This document shows positions 9,055 to 16,428 of a stretch of 40,276 nt of DNA, in pieces. The stretch comes from Flavobacteriaceae bacterium (lineage in GTDB: Bacteria > Bacteroidota > Bacteroidia > Flavobacteriales > Flavobacteriaceae). A program made the translations under genes and the position numbers. Each line of letters opens with the position of its first letter. The stretch's first letter is position 1. Below the pieces are notes generated by a model. That model ran no database searches. It was not told where the DNA came from and saw nothing but the letters and a program-made list of their open reading frames with translations. The stretch lies in the NCBI GenBank assembly GCA_021648265.1, contig JAKITD010000022.1, positions 1 through 40,276 on the forward strand, written 5' to 3'.

Positions 9055-10356
9055 CTACTTCTTACGAATGTAAACCGTAATTGGAACTCCGTGGAAATCG
9101 AATTTTTCGCGAAGTTTATTTTCTAAAAATCGTTTGTAGGGATCTTTTACATACTGTGGTAAGTTTGCAAAAAATGCAAAACTCGGATAAGGCAATGGCA
9201 ATTGCATACAGTATTTAATTTTTACATATTTTCCTTTGTAAGCTGGCGGACTATAATTTTCAACTATTGGAAGCATTACTTCATTTAGTTCACTTGTTTT
9301 AATACGTTTACTTCGATTTTTAAAGACTTCAACCGCAGTTTCAATTGCTTTAAAAATCCGTTGTTTGGTTAACACCGAAATAAATACAATAGGAACATCG
9401 GTAAATGGTTCGCATTGTTGTCGGATTTTAGTTTCGTATTCCTTAACACTTTTATGATCTTTTTCAACCAAATCCCATTTGTTTACCAAAATTACAACTC
9501 CTTTGTTGTTTTTTTGAGCCAACCAAAATATATTTTGTACTTGTCCGTCAAAACCTCGAGTGGCATCTAAAACTACAATTACAACATCACAATGTTCGAT
9601 GGCACGCACACTTCGCATTACCGAATAAAATTCTAGGTCTTCTTTTACCTTACTTTTTCTTCGAATTCCGGCAGTATCTACTAAGTTAAATTCAAAACCA
9701 AAACGATTGTAATGTGTATCAATACTATCACGAGTCGTTCCTGCAATGTCGGTTACGATATAACGATTCTTTCCGATTAGTGCATTAATAAATGAAGATT
9801 TTCCTGCATTTGGTCGTCCTACTACTGCAAAACGAGGAAGTTCATTTCCGTCATCTTCCTCTGTTTCAGGAAGTATTTTTACTAAATCATCCAATAATTC
9901 ACCTGTTCCAGAACCATTGATACTGGACATGGTGTAATATTTATCGAAACCTAATGAGTAAAATTCTACTGCATCGTTGGTACGATTAGCACTATCTACT
10001 TTATTTACCACTAAAAACACGGGTTTATTAGACTTCCGAAGTAATTTAGTTACATCTTCATCCATACCTGTAACACCTGTAACTACATCGACCATAAATA
10101 TAATAGCATCAGATTCATCAATCGCTAATTCTACTTGTTTATCGATTTCAGCTTCAAAAATATCGTCAGATCCAACTACATATCCACCGGTGTCTATGAG
10201 CGAAAACTCTTTTCCGTTCCAATCACTTTTTCCGTAATGACGATCTCTCGTTACACCACTTACTGCATCTACAATCGCTTCACGACGTTGGATTAATCTA
10301 TTAAATAAAGTAGATTTCCCTACGTTTGGTCTTCCTACAATGGCAACTATACTCAT
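9055..10356 (-). CDS. der: Ribosome biogenesis GTPase Der (EngA)
   Basis: 433 aa, the normal length. It has two tandem GTPase domains, with P-loops GRPNVGKST (residues 8-16) and GRPNAGKSS (about 180), G3 motifs DTGG and DTAG, and G4 motifs NKVD and NKWD, followed by the KH-like C-terminal domain ending in RKK. Der binds the 50S subunit and is needed for its late assembly. The start at 10356 immediately precedes the P-loop as expected. A TACCTTTG promoter-like element lies about 120 bp upstream. It is encoded near era, another ribosome-assembly GTPase. Confidence 0.98.
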   Translation of the reverse strand: MSIVAIVGRPNVGKSTLFNRLIQRREAIVDAVSGVTRDRHYGKSDWNGKEFSLIDTGGYVVGSDDIFEAEIDKQVELAIDESDAIIFMVDVVTGVTGMDEDVTKLLRKSNKPVFLVVNKVDSANRTNDAVEFYSLGFDKYYTMSSINGSGTGELLDDLVKILPETEEDDGNELPRFAVVGRPNAGKSSFINALIGKNRYIVTDIAGTTRDSIDTHYNRFGFEFNLVDTAGIRRKSKVKEDLEFYSVMRSVRAIEHCDVVIVVLDATRGFDGQVQNIFWLAQKNNKGVVILVNKWDLVEKDHKSVKEYETKIRQQCEPFTDVPIVFISVLTKQRIFKAIETAVEVFKNRSKRIKTSELNEVMLPIVENYSPPAYKGKYVKIKYCMQLPLPYPSFAFFANLPQYVKDPYKRFLENKLREKFDFHGVPITVYIRKK

Positions 10357-10379
10357 AATTTTTTATTCGAAAAGAAATT

Positions 10380-10397
10380 CTTGCAATAAGTTGCAAG
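10380..10397. repeat. Short inverted repeat in the der leader
   Basis: CTTGCAA and TTGCAAG form a 7-bp stem with a 4-base loop, between the der start and its likely promoter. It could be a hairpin in the 5' leader of the der mRNA; function unknown. Confidence 0.4.
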
Positions 10398-10410
10398 AGT
10401 CCTTATAATT

Positions 10411-10437
10411 TGTCATCCTGAATTCATTTCAGAATCT
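10411..10437. repeat. TGTCATCCTGAA...TTCAGAATCT dispersed-repeat copy
   Basis: Imperfect inverted repeat (CTGAA/TTCAG) of a word I recognise from intergenic DNA of many Flavobacteriia. Only this copy is visible in the window. Confidence 0.4.
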
Positions 10438-10475
10438 AAATAATTAGCTTTTTTTAAAGCCTCATTATTTCGCTG

Positions 10476-10483
10476 CAAAGGTA
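10476..10483 (-). promoter_or_regulatory. Probable der promoter -7 element TACCTTTG
   Basis: Plus-strand CAAAGGTA reads TACCTTTG on the der strand, matching TAnnTTTG. No TTG is seen at the -33 position. Confidence 0.45.
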
Positions 10484-10535
10484 CAGTTTCCTATGTGAAG
10501 AAAAAACTCTAAATTACACTCCTTACAAATAAACT

Positions 10536-11060
10536 ATGAGCTTAGAAAATGAGATTTTATTACGTCCAAGATTCAAACTTGAAATAAATCAAAACAACGA
10601 AAATGCCTTGAAAACCTTTGATAAAACTAAGGAAAATCAAAAGGACTTTGTTGTTTCGAGAGTTGATAATCACGTTTTTATTAGGATTCCGAAGAGCAAG
10701 CAACACTTTTGGTCACCTCAACTTCATTTAGAAATTGAAAAAATTGATGACCATAAAAGTGAATTGAAAGGCTTATTTGGACCTAAACCTTCTGTATGGA
10801 CTATGTTTATGTTTTTTCATTTTGCTGTGATTGGACTTTTTGTAATTGTGGGCGTTTGGGCATATACTAATTGGTCATTAAAAACCGATTATGGAATGCA
10901 AATAGGGATTATGTTTGGATTGATTGCTGTTTGGATTTTCTTATATTTTGCAGGTAGAATGGGAAAAGAAAAAGGGAAAGAAGAGATGAAACAGCTTTGT
11001 GGTTTCTTAGAAGACACGTTGAATTTGAAGGACATTAAAGAACGGAAGGGTTGTGTTTAA
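10536..11060 (+). CDS. Small membrane protein of unknown function (two TM helices)
   Basis: 174 aa. The first 85 residues are soluble and beta-rich; two hydrophobic helices follow (VWTMFMFFHFAVIGLFVIVG, about 86-108, and GIMFGLIAVWIFLYFAG, about 124-140), then a Lys/Glu-rich amphipathic tail. No signal peptide, so the termini probably face the cytoplasm. I recognise no named domain, though single-copy proteins of this shape occur in flavobacterial genomes. It lies on the opposite strand between der and era. Its promoter would have to lie in the short gap that also holds the der promoter. Confidence 0.75.
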   Translation: MSLENEILLRPRFKLEINQNNENALKTFDKTKENQKDFVVSRVDNHVFIRIPKSKQHFWSPQLHLEIEKIDDHKSELKGLFGPKPSVWTMFMFFHFAVIGLFVIVGVWAYTNWSLKTDYGMQIGIMFGLIAVWIFLYFAGRMGKEKGKEEMKQLCGFLEDTLNLKDIKERKGCV

Positions 11061-11379
11061 CGGGATTGTTATTACGAGGAGAAGAACTAACACTAATTTT
11101 TACTAATAAACAGGAACACGGAGTTTACTAATTTTACGGAGTATCGCGAATTTTTCACTGAATACTGCGTACTGAAAACTGAACACCTAACCTTCGATAC
11201 TTCCTCCTTCGTCGGAAACTCAGGGTACTCAATTCGTGGTTTTTGATTTTACTGAAGACTGCGTACAGACTTACTGACACTTCGATACGTTTCGATTAAA
11301 AAAAAATCGAAACACTCAGTGTTCTTTCTAAAAAAAAATATTCTTAACTATTTACTGTGACTGAAGACTGACGACTGAA
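11061..11379. repeat. Repeat-rich intergenic region between the membrane protein and era
   Basis: No gene is seen. It contains at least three arrays of degenerate ACTGNNN heptamers (11157-11184, about 11251-11278 and GACTGAN at 11359-11379, the last touching the era stop codon), and two TTCGATAC-type words that can fold (11190-11235; around 11278-11320, with TTTCGATT and AATCGAAA arms). The two genes are convergent here, so the region may simply tolerate repeats or may act in transcription termination. Confidence 0.65.
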
Positions 11380-12261
11380 TCACTGATTATACCCAAAACG
11401 TTTTAATTGCCGATCATTGCTACGCCAATTTTTGTTCACTTTTACGTATAATTCCATGTGGACTTGCTTTCCGAAGAATTTTTCTAAATCTTTTCGAGCT
11501 TCTACTCCTACTCTTTTAATTGCAGTTCCTTTATGACCGATTATGATTCCTTTTTGCGTGTCGCGTTCCACAAAAATGACACTTCGGATACGGATGATTG
11601 TTTCTTCTTCAAAAAACTCTTCCGTGTCAATTTCTACCGAATATGGAATTTCTTTTTTGTAGTGTATCAAGATTTTTTCACGAATGATTTCATTTACAAA
11701 AAAACGTTCAGGTTTGTCTGTTAATTGATCTTTTGGGTAAAAAGGTGGCGATTCTGGTAATAACTCCACAATCTTGCTAAATACTTCTGGTACTCCAAAA
11801 TTTTCTAAAGCAGAAATAGCAAATATCTGTGCATTAGGCACTTTTTCACTCCATAAATCCATTGCTTCAGAAAGTAATTCTTCATTACCCTTATCAATTT
11901 TATTAATTAGAAGTAACACAGGGATTTTAGCATGGGTGATTTTATTAAAGAAGGTTTCATCTTTTAATTCTTTTTCACCTAGTTCGACCATATAAATAAG
12001 TACATCAGCATCATCAAAAGCAGACTTTACGAAACCCATCATGCTTTCTTGTAATTGATATGCAGGTTTGATTATTCCAGGTGTATCACTTAAAATCATC
12101 TGGAAATCTTCCCCATTTACAATTCCTAAAATACGATGACGTGTAGTTTGTGCTTTTGAAGTAATAATAGACAAACGTTCGCCTACAAAAGCATTCATTA
12201 AAGTGCTTTTACCAACGTTTGGGTTTCCGATAATATTTACAAATCCTGCTTTGTGTGCCAT
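11380..12261 (-). CDS. era: GTPase Era
   Basis: 293 aa from ATG 12261 (MAHKAGFVNIIGNPNVGKST). An upstream in-frame start would add 65 residues that do not fit the family and would cross the promoter and terminator at 12306-12348. The GTPase domain shows GNPNVGKST, DTPG and NKID; the C-terminal KH RNA-binding domain shows IIGHKGTAIKRVGVEARKDL. Era binds 16S rRNA near its 3' end and assists 30S maturation. The C-terminus FGYNQ is close to the first heptamer repeat downstream. Promoter-like TATCTTTG lies about 45 bp upstream. Confidence 0.97.
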   Translation of the reverse strand: MAHKAGFVNIIGNPNVGKSTLMNAFVGERLSIITSKAQTTRHRILGIVNGEDFQMILSDTPGIIKPAYQLQESMMGFVKSAFDDADVLIYMVELGEKELKDETFFNKITHAKIPVLLLINKIDKGNEELLSEAMDLWSEKVPNAQIFAISALENFGVPEVFSKIVELLPESPPFYPKDQLTDKPERFFVNEIIREKILIHYKKEIPYSVEIDTEEFFEEETIIRIRSVIFVERDTQKGIIIGHKGTAIKRVGVEARKDLEKFFGKQVHMELYVKVNKNWRSNDRQLKRFGYNQ

Positions 12262-12305
12262 TTTCCATTTTTCACCTATGCTTAAAGCTTCGGATAATTT
12301 TAATG

Positions 12306-12313
12306 CAAAGATA
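12306..12313 (-). promoter_or_regulatory. Probable era promoter -7 element TATCTTTG
   Basis: Plus-strand CAAAGATA reads TATCTTTG on the era strand, a full match to TAnnTTTG. It lies just downstream of a minus-strand terminator, which supports transcription starting here. Confidence 0.55.
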
Positions 12314-12317
12314 GAAT

Positions 12318-12348
12318 AAAAAAGCCTCTTGATTTCTAAACAGGCTTT
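12318..12348 (-). terminator. Rho-independent terminator upstream of era
   Basis: On the minus strand AAAGCCT (12342-12348) pairs with AGGCTTT (12321-12327) and is followed by a T-run. It ends a minus-strand transcript coming from higher coordinates, although no intact gene is there now; a possible tRNA 3' end precedes it. Confidence 0.6.
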
Positions 12349-12352
12349 CTTT

Positions 12353-12380
12353 GTAGCGAGTGACATCGAAATATCGAACC
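12353..12380 (-). pseudogene. Possible tRNA 3'-end remnant
   Basis: On the minus strand the segment reads GGTTCGAT, then a diverged stretch, then GTCACTCGCTAC. GGTTCGA plus CACTCGCTAC is what I expect from the T-arm and acceptor strand of a flavobacterial tRNA. The T-stem does not pair properly and no D-arm or anticodon arm is visible. Placement directly before a terminator supports a truncated tRNA gene, but chance cannot be excluded. Confidence 0.35.
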
Positions 12381-12450
12381 TAAATAATTTTGTGAGTGAT
12401 TTTTTTAAAGTAGCTGAATTTCCATATTTCTTTGAAAATAGTTGTAAGAT

Positions 12451-12586
12451 ACTCAATGCACATAGCTTTTCGGGTTTTTAACTCTTTCTTTTTCCCTTTC
12501 TCAAGGCAATCCCGATGCCTCGGGATTGCCTTGATAAAGAAAAAAATAAATTCGTTTAAATTCCCGAAAAGCTAAATCCATCGAGT
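12451..12586. repeat. 136-bp imperfect palindrome (MITE-like or fold-back element)
   Basis: The outer arms 12451-12474 and 12563-12586 match over 20 of 24 positions, including the perfect AGCTTTTCGGG/CCCGAAAAGCT. The inner arms are perfect 15-mers (12501-12515, TCAAGGCAATCCCGA, and 12520-12534) around TGCC. The stretches between the arms are also partly complementary (T/C-rich against A/G-rich). There is no coding content. It separates the era region from the hsdM remnant. Confidence 0.8.
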
Positions 12587-12605
12587 ATAGTTAACAATAA
12601 AATAA

Positions 12606-12779
12606 ATAACCGAACAAAAAGCAAAACTCGAACAACAACTCTGGAATATCGCCAATACCCTTTGCGGAAAATGGATGCCGATGATTTTAGGCGATTTAAC
12701 CAAAGTCTTATCCCATATTGAGCAAAGCACTATGGCCTCTGAAAATGAAGAAGATTTTGGAAACCTATTTTTCCATTAA
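12606..12779 (+). pseudogene. hsdM: Decayed hsdM (type I DNA methyltransferase) N-terminal remnant
   Basis: Open for 57 codons in one frame but with ATA where ATG is expected. The first part (TEQKAKLEQQLWNIANTL, then CGK) matches the start of type I methyltransferase subunits, where LWNIANTLRGKM is typical. A one-base shift would continue as MDADDFR, also typical. The second part (LTKVLSHIEQSTMASENEED then FGNLF) matches a segment that normally lies about 90 residues further on. The remnant has therefore lost its start codon, carries an internal deletion or frameshift near 12665-12695, and stops at TAA 12777-12779. The S-adenosylmethionine and catalytic NPPF region is absent. Assignment is from motif recognition. 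Confidence 0.72.
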
Positions 12780-12830
12780 TTAGATAAATTACACCTATAA
12801 AACCAGTATAAAACCTAAAAAACCAATAAC

Positions 12831-12900
12831 AGAAAAACCTATTTTTCCGAAACATAAGTAAATAAAACCTCTTTTTCCGAAATAAAACCTCTTTTTCCAC
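12831..12900. promoter_or_regulatory. Helically spaced direct repeats before the Fic gene
   Basis: Three near-identical 20-mers begin at 12831, 12861 and 12881, each with the core AAAACCT(A/C)TTTTTCC; the last two are exactly tandem. Starts differ by 30 and 20 bp, close to whole helical turns. Further AAAACC cores lie at 12799, 12810 and 12819. The array ends at the promoter-like TATATTTG (12901-12908), an arrangement expected of an operator, but no binding protein is identified. Confidence 0.55.
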
Positions 12901-12908
12901 TATATTTG
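12901..12908 (+). promoter_or_regulatory. Probable Fic gene promoter -7 element TATATTTG
   Basis: Full match to TAnnTTTG, 26 bp before the ATG at 12934 and immediately after the direct-repeat array. No TTG is seen at -33. Confidence 0.5.
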
Positions 12909-12933
12909 GGAAAACTAGTTAATACCTAAACTA

Positions 12934-14469
12934 ATGAATATAAGCCATTTTTCTCAGAAAATAACTGTTTTTCAAGGCAAGCAAACTCCAGAAGAAGGTA
13001 CGTTGGTAGGTTATGGTGCCATCATAGAAGGCTTAGAATTAAGAATGACTTTTCCAGAACAATTATCACTTATAAGTGACAAAAGACGAAGCTATAGTAC
13101 CGAAAACTGGAAGGTTTTTTCTTCAAGAGCAGCTTTTGACGATACCTTGTACAAGCATTTAATATTTGCCTTAAAATACGAAGGCATTAACCTTTTGTTT
13201 TTTAAAAAGCTATTTGATAACATTTCTGTAAAAGATATAATGTTATTATTACAATTAGAGCCCACAGGTCAATATAGCCGTAAAATTTGGTTTCTATATG
13301 AATGGCTTTTAGAAAAGCAACTTGATATTAAGGATTTAACCATTAAAAATTTTGTGCCTTTAATTGATGATAAAATGCAATATACTATTAAAGGAACACG
13401 TGCTTCAAGATATCGTATTATTAATAATCTTCCTGGAAACATAGATTATTGCCCCTTAATATTTAAAACCGAAAAATTAGAAACACATATAAATGCAAAT
13501 ATTTCTGGAAAGAAAAACGAATTTCTAAATAATATTCATAAGGATGTATTACAAAGGGCCTACTCTTTTTTATTGTTAAAAGACTCTAAAGCATCTTTTA
13601 CTATAGAGGGTGAGAACCCCGGAAACAATAGAGCTAAGCGTTGGGGAAAGGCAATTGGACAGGCAGGCAAAAAACCATTAAGCATAGCCGAATTAATACG
13701 CTTACAGCAGATTGTAATAGAAAACAATAGGTTTATTAATATGGGTCTGCGAAAAAAAGGTGGATTTGTGGGCGAGCATGACCGAGCCACAGGAGAACCT
13801 ATTCCTGACCATATTTCAGCCAAAAAAGAAAACCTTGAACAATTATTAAAGGGATTAATTGCAACCAATGAAGCATTGCAAGACCCAACCTACGATGCTG
13901 TGTTAGCAGCAGCCACCATAGCATTTGGTTTTGTGTTTATCCATCCATTTGTTGATGGAAATGGTCGTTTGCATCGCTACATTATTCATCATATTTTGGC
14001 GAAAAAAGAGTTTACACAACAAGGTGTCATTTTCCCTGTATCATCCTCCATACTAGATCATATCGATACTTACAAAACTGTTTTAGAATCGTATTCCCAT
14101 CCTTTATTGGATCATATTGAATGGAAAGAAACAGTCGATCATAATGTAGAAGTTACTAATAACACGATTGATCTTTATCGTTATTTTGATGCTACTAAAC
14201 AAGCAGAGTTTTTATATGATTGTGTAGAGGATACTTTAGAAAGAGTTATTCCAGAAGAAGTAACTTATTTACAAAACTATGATGCGCTTAAAAGATATAT
14301 AGACAACCATTTTGAAATGCCCGATAAGATGGTTGCTATACTTGTTCGTTTTTTAGAGCAAAATAATGGGGTATTATCAAATAGAGCAAAAAAAGAATTC
14401 TCAGCATTAAACGAGGAAGAAATAAATAATATAGAAGCGAATTATAAAAAAATATTTTTTAGATCATAA
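12934..14469 (+). CDS. Fic-domain protein (AMPylator type, self-inhibited class II)
   Basis: 511 aa. The Fic active-site motif is intact: HPFVDGNGRLHR at residues 337-348, with catalytic H337. Such enzymes usually transfer AMP from ATP to a hydroxyl of a target protein. An inhibitory motif S/T-xxx-E-G/N is present N-terminal to it (S221 to E225-G226, in SFTIEGEN), so the enzyme should be held inactive until relieved. The C-terminus has a conserved helical region (VAILVRFLEQNNGVLSNRAK then KEFSALNEEE) often seen in Fic proteins associated with type I restriction loci. It lies between an hsdM remnant and an hsdR-like start, with codon usage like the rest of the genome and no frameshift. The start at 12934 fits the spacing from TATATTTG. 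The target is unknown. Confidence 0.92.
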   Translation: MNISHFSQKITVFQGKQTPEEGTLVGYGAIIEGLELRMTFPEQLSLISDKRRSYSTENWKVFSSRAAFDDTLYKHLIFALKYEGINLLFFKKLFDNISVKDIMLLLQLEPTGQYSRKIWFLYEWLLEKQLDIKDLTIKNFVPLIDDKMQYTIKGTRASRYRIINNLPGNIDYCPLIFKTEKLETHINANISGKKNEFLNNIHKDVLQRAYSFLLLKDSKASFTIEGENPGNNRAKRWGKAIGQAGKKPLSIAELIRLQQIVIENNRFINMGLRKKGGFVGEHDRATGEPIPDHISAKKENLEQLLKGLIATNEALQDPTYDAVLAAATIAFGFVFIHPFVDGNGRLHRYIIHHILAKKEFTQQGVIFPVSSSILDHIDTYKTVLESYSHPLLDHIEWKETVDHNVEVTNNTIDLYRYFDATKQAEFLYDCVEDTLERVIPEEVTYLQNYDALKRYIDNHFEMPDKMVAILVRFLEQNNGVLSNRAKKEFSALNEEEINNIEANYKKIFFRS

Positions 14470-14517
14470 ATGACACATCAATCAGAAGCCCTTTTAGAAA
14501 ATAACTTAATCCAGTAA
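14470..14517 (+). pseudogene. hsdR: hsdR-like N-terminal remnant
   Basis: ATG directly abuts the Fic stop codon. The 15-codon frame MTHQSEALLENNLIQ ends at TAA 14515-14517. The pattern SEA-LENNLI is typical of the first residues of type I restriction endonuclease R subunits; the expected continuation (QL..GY) is missing and no helicase motifs follow. It is very short, so the assignment leans on the hsdM remnant upstream. The sequence from 14518 to the tRNA terminator shows no gene. Confidence 0.5.
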
Positions 14518-14574
14518 GTTTTGTGCTTGATTCCTCAAAAGATGCTTAAAGAAAAAGAAACGGAACTGTATCTC

Positions 14575-14607
14575 AAAAAAAAAATGGTTTAAGATTGCTC
14601 TCAAACC
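14575..14607 (-). terminator. Terminator of the initiator tRNA
   Basis: On the minus strand GGTTT (14603-14607) pairs with AAACC (14586-14590), with a few more pairs inside, followed by a run of ten T (14575-14584 on the other strand). It lies about 26 bp after the tRNA 3' end. Confidence 0.7.
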
Positions 14608-14632
14608 ACTTTAATTAACGTTTTTTGCTTAG

Positions 14633-14705
<73 letters not shown>

Positions 14706-14715
14706 ATTTAGAGTG

Positions 14716-14746
14716 CAAATATACAATCCTTTTAATAGTTAGCAAG
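14716..14746 (-). promoter_or_regulatory. Promoter of the initiator tRNA
   Basis: On the minus strand TTG (14744-14746), 20 bp, then TATATTTG (14716-14723). Both elements and the spacing fit the Bacteroidota consensus, and transcription would begin a few bases before the mature tRNA. Confidence 0.7.
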
Positions 14747-14802
14747 CTTTATTTTAAAATTTTATATCTTCACCTCAATTATTTATACTCTTGTTTTTTC
14801 TT

Positions 14803-16428
14803 ATGAGCAAACGAAAACGTATCCTTCTGATTATTACTTCTGTAATTGTTTTGACACTAATTATTGTTAGTTTATATACAAATACATTTCTAGAAAACAA
14901 AGTGAAAAATTTATTACAATCCAAGATTCCAGATTACATAGAAAGCAATTATAAGGATATTAAAATTCATAGTTTTAGAGGAAGTATCAGTATTATTGAG
15001 CCTTCAGTTATAATTAAAGATAAAGAGACAGGTGTTATTACTTCTAAAATAAAACTTGATAAACTTGAGATAAACAACATCAGTTATTTAGATTTTTATT
15101 TTAACAAAGAGATTAGTCTTAGTGAGGTATTATTAGATGGATTGGATATTACTTATTTTAAAAATGAAGTGAAAAAAGATAAAGATTCAACCAAGCAAAA
15201 CAATTTTAAAAACCCGATTTCAATTAAAGCCTTCCGAATAGAAAATGCTTCAGTTAAAGTAATTGATACTTCGAAAGATTCGCTTCTTTTTTCTTTAAAA
15301 AATGGTAACCTTATTCTTAAAAAACTTGAAATTGACTCCACTTTTTCTTTAAAAACATTTAAGGATAATTATAAATCTTTAAAGATTAGTGCCGATTCAA
15401 TTTTCCTGAAATCTGGATTGTATGAAAACCTAACTATTAGTCATTTTGAGCATAAAGACCATAGTATTTCTATAACTGACTTGTCTTTAAAAACAAAGTA
15501 TTCTAAAAAAATGTTTTCAAAGATGATTTCAAAAGAACGTGATTATTATACTATTAATACTTCTACGATAACCCTTGAAGAATTGGATTATGGTTTTAAC
15601 GAAGGTATTTTTTACTTCAATTCAAGCCTTATAAATATTGACAAGGCTGTTGCAAGTATTTATCGAAACAAATTAGTTGCAGATGATTTTAAAGTAAAAA
15701 TGCTTTACAGTAAATCTATTCGTGAGTTGCCTATACAGTTGAATATTGACTCTATTTCAGTTAGTAATTCAAAAGTTATTTATAGCGAAAGAACTAAAAA
15801 TGATCGCCCTGCTGGAATATTAACTATTAGTAAAATTAATGCAAGTGTATCGAAATTAAGTAACACTTATAGCTTATCTAATAAAACGGTAATTTTAGTA
15901 GATGGTATATTTATGAAAAACAGTGCGTTTCATGCAAACTGGAGTTTCGATATTTCAAATAAAAATGATGCGTTTGAATTTATTGGTGACGTTGGAAACA
16001 TCTCAGGAAGTAGTTTAAACATTCTTTTAACACCATTAATAAACGCTCGTTTAGAAGGCGAAATTGAACATACTCTTTTTCATATTAAAGGAAATAATAT
16101 TAGTTCAACCATTTACATGAGTCAAAAATATGAACATGTGAAAATTGAGATACTGAACAAAAAGAAGAATAAAAATAAACTCGTTTCAGGTATTGCAAAT
16201 GTTTTTGTACATCATAAAAGTGACAAAAAAGGGGTTGTTTATAATCATATAACAGCAAATGCTACAAGAGATAATACTAAATCGTTTTTTAATTATTTAG
16301 CTAAAAATTTAAAATCGGCTTTACTAGTTAGCTTTTTTGATAAAAAGAATAAAAAGTATAAAAAGTATAAAGTTAAAAAGGAGCATTTTGATTTGGAAGA
16401 ATATCACAAAAAACACAGTAAAAACTAA
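14803..16428 (+). CDS. AsmA-like membrane-anchored protein of unknown function
   Basis: 541 aa from ATG 14803 (MSKRKRILLIITSVIVLTLI); a TTG at 14791 would only add four residues. One N-terminal transmembrane helix (about residues 5-28) is followed by a large, beta-rich, periplasmic region with repeated short strands. The first 150 residues (KIKLDKLEINNISYLDFYF, SLSEVLLDGLDI) resemble the AsmA/DUF748-type fold in which strand ladders form lipid-binding grooves; this is a fold impression, not a firm match. The C-terminus is strongly basic (KKNKKYKKYKVKKEHF). It converges on the ABC-F gene and the two stop codons overlap by four bases. Confidence 0.7.
   Translation: MSKRKRILLIITSVIVLTLIIVSLYTNTFLENKVKNLLQSKIPDYIESNYKDIKIHSFRGSISIIEPSVIIKDKETGVITSKIKLDKLEINNISYLDFYFNKEISLSEVLLDGLDITYFKNEVKKDKDSTKQNNFKNPISIKAFRIENASVKVIDTSKDSLLFSLKNGNLILKKLEIDSTFSLKTFKDNYKSLKISADSIFLKSGLYENLTISHFEHKDHSISITDLSLKTKYSKKMFSKMISKERDYYTINTSTITLEELDYGFNEGIFYFNSSLINIDKAVASIYRNKLVADDFKVKMLYSKSIRELPIQLNIDSISVSNSKVIYSERTKNDRPAGILTISKINASVSKLSNTYSLSNKTVILVDGIFMKNSAFHANWSFDISNKNDAFEFIGDVGNISGSSLNILLTPLINARLEGEIEHTLFHIKGNNISSTIYMSQKYEHVKIEILNKKKNKNKLVSGIANVFVHHKSDKKGVVYNHITANATRDNTKSFFNYLAKNLKSALLVSFFDKKNKKYKKYKVKKEHFDLEEYHKKHSKN

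Noticed and set aside
12262..12456. N-terminal extension of Era by 65 residues
   Set aside because: It runs through a promoter and a terminator and is absent from the family; ATG 12261 gives the normal start.
12606..12779. Genuine 57-codon small gene
   Set aside because: No start codon in the usual place, and the two halves match separate parts of HsdM, so decay explains it better.
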